Shown here one piece after another: positions 57,031 through 64,000 of a stretch of 64,000 nt of DNA. The DNA is from Doryteuthis pealeii (taxonomy: Eukaryota; Mollusca; Cephalopoda; Myopsida; Loliginidae). The position numbers and the translations under genes are program-made. Each line of letters opens with the position of its first letter. Position 1 is the first letter of the stretch. The DNA lies in the NCBI GenBank assembly GCA_023376005.1, contig CM042145.1, positions 58,542,394-58,606,393 of the forward strand. The letters are read 5' to 3'. The notes below the pieces were generated by a model. The model searched no databases. It was given only the letters and a program-made list of their open reading frames with translations, and was not told where the DNA came from.

Positions 57031-57220
57031 TTTATTTATTTTACAATGTTTTCATAGATCAATGTTCATTATCAACGACCGCGGTTTCATGCTAAAAGCA
57101 ATCATCAGGTTGAGGAGCAAGATCCAATGGTGTTTGTTGTGGTTCTTTACTCAAAGTCACATTTAGGATTGTAAATAACGTCGGTTAGTTTTTTCGAACG
57201 CTGTTATTATTTTTAAAAAT
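57031..57220 (-). repeat. PLE left inverted arm (3' arm)
   Basis: Exact reverse complement of 59671-59860 by direct reading. Contains the sense-orientation hammerhead (57072-57113, minus). Confidence 0.9.
57072..57113 (-). ncRNA. Hammerhead ribozyme in the PLE left arm
   Basis: Same sequence as 59778-59819, read on the minus strand, the sense of the PLE coding region. It lies about 480 bp after the end of the coding remnant. See the right-arm entry for the structure. Confidence 0.85.
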
Positions 57221-57422
57221 TTGAATTTTTTTGAAGTAATGCCAACGAAGTTGCCTCCCTTTATTCGTTAAAAAAAATATAGGGTGTTTTTTTTAAAAAC
57301 GTTTTATTTTTTATTTTTTATTTATAAATTAATTCCGTTTGGCAAAGGATGTATATGACTTCAAAAAACCATTTTAATATATATGGTAGAGTCTTTTAAG
57401 TTTTTATCCCACATAATATAAA

Positions 57423-57597
57423 GGTGGATGGTGTTGTTACTCTGTCGAAAAATCATTTTTTCACTGTTGAAATATTGGATATCATTGCAAATAATTGCTG
57501 AATGGTGTTGTTGGATGGTGTTGTTACTCTGTCGAAAAAACATTTTTTCACTGTTGAAATATTGGATATCATTGCAAATAATTGCTGAATTTATTCT
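57423..57597 (+). repeat. 87-bp tandem duplication inside the PLE 3' region
   Basis: 'ggatggtgttgttactctgt' recurs at 57426 and 57513. Copies differ by about one base ('aaaaatcat' versus 'aaaaaacat'). Confidence 0.85.
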
Positions 57598-59718
57598 CAG
57601 GGTGGATGTTGAGTATCTCCTCTCCATGCATTTAGGAAGAATTTTCTTTTATGGGGACATTGTTTGAAGATTTCTGATTTTTTATTTAAACTTCTATTAT
57701 TATTATTGTTATTATTATTAAAGGAAATCAAGTTTTTTAATATTCTAAATTTTTTCGGTAACACATAAGTTGCAGTATCTGGAGCCATTTGTGTAACATT
57801 TGGGATGATCTAAGATTTTCCACTCTATTTTGTGAGGTATATCTTTTTCTTTCAGTTCCCATATCCTTGTTGCAAGGGAAGTTTTCTCTTTTATCTTTCT
57901 TTCTGAAAGATTCCATATGGACGTAAAATCTTTGCTTGAAGTCACCCTGGGTCATCCCAACATATTTGTCCGTGCTTATAGGGTGATTCGCAACTGTAGT
58001 TGTTACCTTAGCCTCATATACTACTGATCTAATGTTACATTTCTGATTTAGAGAGCAGTCTTTTTTAATTCTACAAGAACATGAAGGGTTTAAGTTTGGT
58101 TTAGAATTTGATGTAATAAGTGATTTCATTGAGAGTCCACATGAGTAGCTAGTTTTTACCGTATTTCTATTAAATATTTTATTATATCTATTTTGGGGTG
58201 GGAAGTGTTTATCTATTAAGTCTAGAAGTTTTTTACCAACATTTGTTTTAACTGTTTTAGAAAAAGGGGGCGTAAACCAAATTATCTTTCTTTTTCTGTT
58301 TTTGAATTATTATGTTTGGGGATGTTATCTATGTAGTATATTTTTTCTTTGAATCCGCTATTAAGTAATGCTTTATTGTAATATGGGGCGGCCTTTTCAA
58401 AAATATCTTTGTTGGATGATAGTTCTGAGATTCTACGGCTAATGTTAGGGACTAGATTTTTTTAAAACTAATGGTGGGTGGTTGGAATTTATATTAATGT
58501 ATTTAAGTTTCTCATTTTGTTTGTGGTATGGCTTATACGTATCATTTTTAAGATCTAAATTGACATCTAGGAAATTGACATTTGTTAAGTTAGTATCTAT
58601 AGTAATCTTGAGTTCCATATTATCTAGGTGTGTTATTATATCTTTACGTAATCTATCTAATGATTTACCGGAACAGTCCCGTGAAATACAAATTCCGTCA
58701 TCCCGATAGAGTGCGAATGTGTGTTCAGAAAATTTCTGTTTAAGTGAATTTAATATATATAATCCTACTAAATCACAAATTCCCGCACTATCGTATCCCC
58801 CCATAGCGATGTCGAAATAATCTGATGGGTTTGATTTTTTTACCCAGGATTTACCTTCATTGAAAAGTATTGTCTTTCTTGCGTGCATGATTGTGTTAAT
58901 TTCTAAACTATTTATTTTGGTAAAGTCATTGGCGAATTCTAAAGCTTTACTTAAAAGATTTTTAGTGATTGATGGATAGAAATCAACAATGTCAAATTGT
59001 GTAAATTTATGGCTTGTTTTTGATGGGATATCTTTGAACCAGTTAATTACAGCTGATGTATTATCCCATTGTAATAATTGGGTCTTATTTCTGATTTCTA
59101 GGTTTATTTTATTAATGATATTTTGCTTACTAATCCCAGTTCTGATTTAGCTGGATTTATTAATCTACAGGATGGTCTGTTACTAAAATCAGATTTATGG
59201 TCTTTCAAAGTAATAAAGGCTTCTCGTTTAGCAAGGCATTTAATTCTATCTTCTAAATTAAGTTTTTTTGCCAAAATTTTAGCCTCCTCATTTATGTTGT
59301 TATATGCATTGGCTTCAGTTTGTTGGTATTTATTTGTTATGCTATTTAAAAGTAGTTGTTTGTATTTGTTTTTATCTAATTCATATAAATTATTAGTTTT
59401 ATCAGAAAATACGAAAGTGTTATCAGATGATCTAAATTTTTTTAAATCTTTAAATAATTTATATTGGAAATTATTTTAAAAAATACGGAATTTAATATTA
59501 TGAATAATATCTATTAAGTCAATTTCAAATTCTGCTAATTCTTTAATTTTTGGTGGGTATTTATTAGATTTAATATCAAATTTGTTTACCGTTGTTGTGT
59601 TTATCTTCCCGTCAAATGCAAGGGCTTTCCATCTCATCCTCCTTGTTACATCTTCTATTTTATTTATGAGATTTTTAAAAATAATAACAGCGTTCGAAAA
59701 AACTAACCGACGTTATTT
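57597..59718 (-). pseudogene. Penelope-like reverse transcriptase with GIY-YIG endonuclease (frameshifted)
   Basis: Spliced by eye across frames, the minus strand gives the canonical PLE order. An N-terminal block holds RRMRWKAL. The RT fingers read 'AFITLKDHKSDFSNRPSCRL' with INPAKSELG (about 59130-59220). Motif A is FDIVDFYPSI (about 58970). Motif B is 'FDIAMGGYDSAGICDLVGLY' (about 58755-58815). Motif C is YRDDG at 58694-58708, with both catalytic Asp. Then come a Cys cluster (C-x-C...C...C, about 58025-58085), the GIY-YIG signature YEAKV...KYVGMTQGDFKQRF (about 57905-58020), IWELK...CNLC, an Asn run from an (ATT)n tract, and 'SLNKKSEIFKQCPHKRKF'. About 700 codons, normal for the family. 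Damage: an in-frame TAA at 59476-59478 and frameshifts near 59130, 58455, 58275, 57870 and 57750. The protein would copy RNA into DNA at a nicked chromosomal end; this copy cannot make it intact. The 5' end of the reading frame extends into the right arm, after an in-frame TAA. Confidence 0.88.
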
Positions 59719-59858
59719 ACAATCCTAAATGTGACTTTGAGTAAAGAACCACAACAAACACCATTGGATCTTGCTCCTCAACCTGATGATTGCTTTTAGC
59801 ATGAAACCGCGGTCGTTGATAATGAACATTGATCTATGAAAACATTGTAAAATAAATA

Positions 59859-59860
<2 letters not shown>
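59671..59860 (+). repeat. PLE right inverted arm (5' arm)
   Basis: Pairs with 57031-57220 over all 190 bp. It contains the start of the coding frame and an antisense copy of the hammerhead. Confidence 0.9.
59778..59819 (+). ncRNA. Hammerhead ribozyme in the PLE right arm, CCGCGG helix III
   Basis: Stem I UCAAC (59778-59782) pairs fully with GUUGA (59815-59819). Core CUGAUGA (59783-59789) and GAAA (59803-59806). Stem II UGC/GCA with U-U next to the core and a 5-nt UUUUA loop (59790-59802). Helix III is the palindrome CCGCGG (59807-59812). UC cleavage site at 59813-59814. No core residue deviates from consensus. In this arm the ribozyme is antisense to the RT frame. A palindromic helix III can pair between two molecules, which would stabilise a dimeric ribozyme. 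Confidence 0.87.

Positions 59861-59862
<2 letters not shown>

Positions 59863-59902
<40 letters not shown>
59863..59902. repeat. (TA)n between PLE arm and the next hammerhead
   Basis: About 20 TA units. Confidence 0.95.
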
Positions 59903-59909
<7 letters not shown>

Positions 59910-59914
59910 GTCAT

Positions 59915-59956
59915 CCACAGACACGTGTTTCGGCATATCATGCCTCTTCAGTGTGG
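59915..59956 (-). ncRNA. Hammerhead ribozyme, best-formed copy, CACGUG helix III
   Basis: Minus strand: stem I CCACA (59952-59956) pairs perfectly with UGUGG (59915-59919). CUGAAGA (59945-59951). Stem II is a perfect 5-bp hairpin GGCAU/AUGCC around GAU (59932-59944). GAAA (59928-59931). Helix III is the palindrome CACGUG (59922-59927). UC cleavage site at 59920-59921, cut expected after the C. Every conserved core base is present and all three helices form, so this is the strongest activity candidate. It belongs to a different repeat from the PLE beside it, the family also seen (decayed) at 40285 and 49493. Confidence 0.9.
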
Positions 59957-60150
59957 CTAGACACAACTATCCTTGGGTAGGGTCGAACTCAGACTGACCG
60001 CATGGTAGTCCGATATCTTATAGGAATGTATGTATCTTTCGGTCACTGAGAGATCAAATTTCCGGAGAAATGATCATTTGCTTATTTGCTTAGTAGTGAG
60101 AGTTAATTTAAATTACCAATTAGAGAGCTCATTACCAAATTTATGGGAGC

Positions 60151-60151
<1 letters not shown>

Positions 60152-60178
<27 letters not shown>
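60152..60178. repeat. (TA)n microsatellite
   Basis: About 13 TA units, 70 bp from the next hammerhead. Confidence 0.93.
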
Positions 60179-60181
<3 letters not shown>

Positions 60182-60249
60182 TATAGATAAAAGGGTATGA
60201 AAACAACACGATATGCTGTTAAAGTGAAAAGATTTTATATGATATTCAT

Positions 60250-60298
60250 AGCTAATATTGAACAATATTTCGATTTATAAAAAATCGTCTTCAGAGCT
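60250..60298 (-). ncRNA. Hammerhead ribozyme with 5-bp helix III
   Basis: Minus strand: AGCU (60295-60298), CUGAAGA (60288-60294), a stem II of GAUUU/AAAUC with one extra C (60272-60287), GAAA (60268-60271), a helix III hairpin UAUUG/CAAUA (60256-60267), UU (60254-60255) and AGCU (60250-60253) closing a 4-bp stem I. Core residues intact. The unpaired C before stem II and the UU site would lower activity. Confidence 0.6.
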
Positions 60299-60649
60299 TG
60301 TTTTACTCCGGACTTAACAAGAGCGGAGACGAAAATAATATGAATTCAAAACGAAAACATTGATGTTGCAAAAAAGTTATGCGGTAGTTTCAAATATAAG
60401 CACATCCGCCAATACTTTTCCCGGTCAGCGGCAGTCATGTATATCTTATTGTAATAGTTTTTGAAAAAAGAATACATATTTCAAAATCGACAATAGACAA
60501 ATTCTCTTTTTCAAACGGGATGAGTATTAACCCTTTGACGGTAGGCCTGCAACGGATTTTTAGAAAATAATTTTTATTTTTGTATTTATTTTTGTATTTT
60601 TATTTTTTCTTATATATTTCTTGAAAAGGATTCATTTCCTTTCTATTAA

Positions 60650-60651
<2 letters not shown>

Positions 60652-60688
<37 letters not shown>
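60652..60688. repeat. (TA)n microsatellite
   Basis: About 18 TA units. Confidence 0.95.
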
Positions 60689-60692
<4 letters not shown>

Positions 60693-60699
60693 TATTATT

Positions 60700-61630
60700 A
60701 TTAAAGATGATAAACAAGGATTTAGAGTTGAATCTTTTTATGAAACTTTTCATGTTTGCGAGCGAGATGTTTCAGTTGAGGATGAAAGCTGTATATTAAT
60801 TATCTGAAATCTCTGTTGTCATATCCCGAGTACATGTACTTTCAACCATCGTTGTTCATTGTTAAAATGTGGGTGTTGGGATAATGGCAATAAAGGTTGG
60901 TCTATCTACAGTCTCCAGATCTCTAGAACTGTAGCCACACCATCAGATGCAGTTTAGTGTTATACACAGGATACCCCTTTTTGGGAGGAGGGGAGAGTCT
61001 TATCCATCTGTAAGGGGATAAAGTGTATTCTAACCCTCTCATACACAGCGGTAGCATTTTTATTACAAACTTCTTTAGTTACTTTCTTAATTTACCCACT
61101 CTAGGGCCATCGATTGAGTGTTCGGGCAGGGGGATATGGTTGTAATTTAGCTTTTTAATTTGTGCCGTTGGGAGTAAACTAAATGATTTATTTTTAAGCG
61201 GTAAAAAGAAAATAGAAGGTAATGATTTTTTTTTCTTTCTTTTTGGGCTTCAGTATTTCAAAACTATGGACGTTAGCTGGGGACTAACGAAAAAGAGTTC
61301 AACGTTGGTAAATGGCTTGAGTGAAACTAAAGGTGAATGAAATGTATGGAAGGTTCAGACTTATTTCGTTACACCGCAGAACCGAATAACAAACAAATCT
61401 AATGAAGCAAATCATTCAATCATCGAGGCTTAACCCAAAAATCAGTTTTTTCTTTTCTTTGATTGGAGGCAACAGATAATTGCTACAAAACAAATCAATT
61501 TGTTCAGGAAAAATCTCAACTGGTGTATACTGGTATTCAATGAACTTAGCTAAGTAAAGCACAAGGCCAATAATGTGGTGCACTCAATAAGGATCGAAAA
61601 AGAAATGATTAATAGGACAACTTAAAAAAC
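60700..61630. other. Weak family A trace, otherwise unassigned
   Basis: Around 60925-61050, 'ctgtagccacaccatcagat' and 'gagagtcttatccatctgta' loosely resemble the inner family A segment. The rest shows nothing. Confidence 0.3.
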
Positions 61631-61631
61631 G

Positions 61632-61735
61632 GTTGGTTGGTTGGTTGGTTGGTTAATTATTACGGCATGTCAACCCTTGTTTGGTTATTTTATGCCGAAG
61701 ACGTTTTGTTTTATTTATTCTTGATGGTACTAAGT
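61632..61735 (-). repeat. Family A 3' terminus, inverted, with (GGTT)n tail
   Basis: The plus strand reads (GGTT)n, 'attacggcatgtcaaccc' and 'ggttattttatgccgaag', the reverse complement of the family A end with its (AACC)n tail. Confidence 0.7.
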
Positions 61736-61779
61736 TTTAAATTCAAATTAAAGTTTTTAAACTTTTTTTTCTATTTATT

Positions 61780-61945
61780 TCAATCGAACTTAATGAAAAG
61801 AAAGAAAGAAAGAAAAAGATAAGGGAGATAGAATTAAATCAAGATTATTATACATTTTACATATTGAAGTGTTTTGAAATAGATCTTAAGTAAACATATC
61901 AAACGTTGTAATAATTAAATTATCATACCCACATGTCCTGCTAGT
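61780..61945 (-). repeat. Family B fragment, inverted
   Basis: 'aaatcaagattattata', 'taagtaaacatatcaaacg' and 'catgtcctgctagtac' in inverted family B order. Confidence 0.6.
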
Positions 61946-61949
61946 ACAC

Positions 61950-62320
61950 TATTAGTACAATATCTATATACAGATACAATTTTCATAAGTAATTTATCCG
62001 ATAGTTTCCGAAAGTGCCATTTTTTTTTTACAATTATTCGTGAAATTAATCTTAATTTTTTACGCTATTGCTGTTTTTGATCTGATTAGGAAATTTGTTC
62101 CAAAAATATATAACATTATTAGCAAAAAATCCCATAGGTAAAAATGCTTGTTTTTTAAAAAATCTTCCTTGGTAGTAAATTTCCAGTTTTAGGAGAAATA
62201 TAAAAAATGGCAACCATAATTCGAAATTCCATTTATCATTTTGAATGTCTCAATTAGATCACTTCTCATTCATTTTTCTAGTAAAGTAGTTAATCTTTTT
62301 CTTCGTCCCAGCTTATGAGT
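61950..62320. other. No feature recognised
   Basis: AT-rich DNA without recognised repeats. Confidence 0.35.
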
Positions 62321-62324
62321 AAAT

Positions 62325-62525
62325 AGTTGGAAACATTGGTTGTCTTATCTAGGCTTAAGAGCACAGTCTAGTTGAAGGAAAACTCTGAATTGAAACCATT
62401 TGTACTCTGCTTAACGTTTGGCCTTGTATCGCATCCTGCTCGTATTGAAGACTGGGTTCTTTAAGCTTAGGCAAACTATATAGTAGAAGGAAAACTGAAT
62501 TGAAACCATCTATACTCTGTTTAAT
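62325..62525 (+). repeat. Two tandem family D 3' ends
   Basis: 'agaaggaaaactgaattgaa' and its sister 'gaaggaaaactctgaattga' occur about 105 bp apart, with 'cgcatcctgctcgt' between. Confidence 0.55.
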
Positions 62526-62815
62526 GATCTGGGTAATGTAGAGTACCCCTTTATCGCCATTACTCCCAGGTCTACTCTGATCCGGAGTGGTGGTACCTGT
62601 TAGGGTCTTATCTATGGGTTAAATAGAAAAATTAGTTTAAAAATGTGTTTAAAAAATGTGTTTAAAAATGTTGAATACACATCAAGAATGAATAAAACAT
62701 TGTGTTCGGCATGAAATAACCCAACAATAATTGATATGCCGTAAAATCCAGCCAACCAACATCTTCTTAAAGATTGGCCTTGTGTCTCATCCTGCTCGTA
62801 TTTAAGGGGCTGTAT
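62526..62815 (+). repeat. Family A 3' end joined to a family D end
   Basis: 'ggtctactctgatccggagt', 'gtggtacctgttagggtc', 'ggcatgaaataaccc' and 'ttgatatgccgtaaaatcc', then at 62763 'cttcttaaagattggcctt' and 'ctcatcctgctcgt'. Confidence 0.6.
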
Positions 62816-63089
62816 AAATGCATAAAACATTGTCGAGGTCTGCAGGAAACTTCCCGCGAAACTGACGGATGCTATGAAATATAGTCTGACACAGAGATAA
62901 AAGTGCAGGGTCCTCGGTGAGGATCAAACTCACTGTTGGTAATTTCCTATTCTAGCAAGATTAATTCGTTAACCATTACTTTAACAGCAGGTGCCCGTCA
63001 TCGGATGTAGATTGATAAGATGGATGTTTTGATTGTTGCAACTTCGAAGAAGAATGGATATTGGATGGATCCCTTTCGGTTAATTGTCA

Positions 63090-63448
63090 GGTCAAAGGAA
63101 GGAAGGAAAGAAAAAAGGGGGGGGGGGAATCAATGAAAAGCGGAATTGGCGAGTCGGGGAGCCCTGGGGTGGGTCGTGGAGAGAAATTGGTCGGATGGAG
63201 ATATTGGAATTTTGGCCAAGGTAATTATCGAATGCTGGGCAAGACCTTTTCATGATTGATTAAGGAAGAAAAAAGAAGAAGAATGAAGCAGAAGAAAAAA
63301 AGGTGGGGGTGGGGGGTTGAATGAATGAATAAATAAATAAATAAAAACAAAAATGACTTGAAGATTCTAAAGTCAAACGAGTATTATTGATTGTCGTTAG
63401 TGGATTTGGATTTTTTTTATGTTGGAGGGGGTTCGGAGATGAGAAAAA

Positions 63449-63526
<78 letters not shown>

Positions 63527-63853
63527 AGAGTGGATAGGAGAAATATATAAAGACGGGAGAAAAGAGGAGAGAGAAAGAAAAGAAATAGTAAAGAAGAAAA
63601 AAAATGACAGAAAAAGAATTAGAAACAGTGGGAGAAAGAAAGGAAAAGTTAAAGAAAGAAAAAGAGAAGAGATAGAGAGAATGCGAAAATGTGAAATAGA
63701 GAAACAAAACCCCAAGAAATAGATGGGAAAAAGAGAGAGAAAAGAAATATATTGAGAAAAAGACAGAAAAAGGGAGGAATACAGAGAAAGAACGAGAAAT
63801 AATAGGAGAAAAAAAGAAAGAAAAAGATAGAAAAAGATAGTGCTAGTGTGTGT

Positions 63854-63921
<68 letters not shown>

Positions 63922-64000
63922 TAAGGAGTGAGTGAATGAGAGGGGAGGGAGAGGGGTATATAAAGTGAGAAATAGAGAAAAAACGAGAAATAGTAGGAGA
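63090..64000 (+). repeat. Purine-rich region with two long (GA)n tracts
   Basis: (GA)n at 63457-63523 and 63855-63917 within A/G-rich DNA that continues to the window edge. G8-9 run near 63118. The long Ser/Leu/Phe frames on the minus strand are artefacts of this composition. Confidence 0.9.

Larger units (their letters stand above)
57031..59860 (-). mobile_element. Penelope-like element with inverted terminal arms
   Basis: A 2.83-kb unit bounded by 190-bp inverted repeats that appear identical base for base. Between them the minus strand carries an RT plus GIY-YIG coding region (57597-59718) and a 3' untranslated stretch with an 87-bp tandem duplication. Inverted or tandem 'pseudo-LTR' arrangements are characteristic of Penelope-like retroelements. 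Each arm contains a complete hammerhead. The right side ends at a (TA)n tract (59863-59902), and another (TA)n lies about 80 bp left of the left arm, in keeping with insertion into TA-rich DNA. The arms are pristine while the coding region is broken, so the arms are either young or recently homogenised. Confidence 0.85.

Noticed and set aside
57428..57667. 79-codon plus-strand frame over the 87-bp duplication
   Set aside because: Antisense shadow of the PLE 3' region.
59123..59479. 118-codon plus-strand frame
   Set aside because: Antisense to the PLE reverse transcriptase fingers region, where the minus strand shows family motifs.
63260..63715. 151-codon Ser/Leu/Phe-rich frame (minus)
   Set aside because: Arises from (GA)n and purine-rich DNA; an overlapping frame of similar length exists in another phase.

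Overview
This window reads as repeat-dominated, AT-rich, non-coding DNA from a large animal genome. The mix of very long (TA)n, (CA)n and (GA)n tracts, tRNA-like and 5S-like SINE pieces, Penelope-like elements (PLEs) and assorted LINE tails fits a mollusc, most likely a cephalopod. That taxonomic call is inference from repeat style, not from a diagnostic gene. I see no intact protein-coding gene. The best host-gene candidate is a promoter and first exon near 23.3-23.6 kb. Most long open frames come from microsatellites (poly Tyr-Ile, Ser-Leu, Glu-Arg, Thr-His).

Layout. 0-1 kb: five tandem copies of a sequence resembling the 3' half of 5S rRNA. 1-5 kb: TA tracts, a tRNA-like SINE, a broken GIY-YIG endonuclease piece of a PLE and a 391-bp duplication. 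5-13 kb: microsatellites, a fold-back element, LINE 3' ends and a polypurine domain. 14-17.8 kb: a 5S-like pseudogene and nested dispersed repeats, including a 1.1-kb insertion with a 4-bp target duplication. 18-23 kb: fold-back elements, a tRNA-derived SINE and an RT-like tail. 23.3-23.6 kb: CCAAT/TATA promoter-like block. 24-33 kb: a mariner-like pseudogene, large inverted repeats and LINE remnants. 33-40 kb: microsatellites and a 1.9-kb AT/AC minisatellite. 40.33-49.27 kb: an 8.9-kb array of about 88 copies of a 102-bp satellite. 50-56 kb: fold-backs, a second PLE remnant and an LTR-like block. 57.0-59.9 kb: a nearly complete PLE with perfect 190-bp inverted arms. 60-64 kb: further repeats and GA-rich DNA.

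The unifying signal is a set of hammerhead ribozyme (HHR) motifs. At least six have the full core CUGANGA, GAAA and a UH cleavage site with complementary stem I. They lie at 35.4, 55.0, 55.3, 57.1/59.8 (one in each PLE arm), 59.9 and 60.3 kb, and decayed relatives occur near 4.6, 4.9, 9.7, 40.3, 49.5, 50.2 and 51.0 kb. Several have the tiny palindromic helix III (CCGCGG, CUCGAG, CACGUG) reported for PLE hammerheads. Many lie beside (TA)n tracts, and three lie 0.5-1.7 kb downstream of PLE coding remnants. HHRs in PLEs are known; the inverted HHR dimer at 50.9-51.0 kb, the HHR relics bracketing the satellite array and the 4-unit higher-order pattern in that array deserve follow-up.

Four recurring dispersed families are named here by letter. 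A: LINE-type 3' end finishing with a block like 'ggcatgaaataaccc' then 'gttgatatgccgtaaaa'. B: family carrying 'gattgaaacagatta' and 'ataataaaaacggaatgg'. C: family beginning 'actagcaagaatatg'. D: tRNA-like SINE whose body ends near 'cacatcctgctcgt'.
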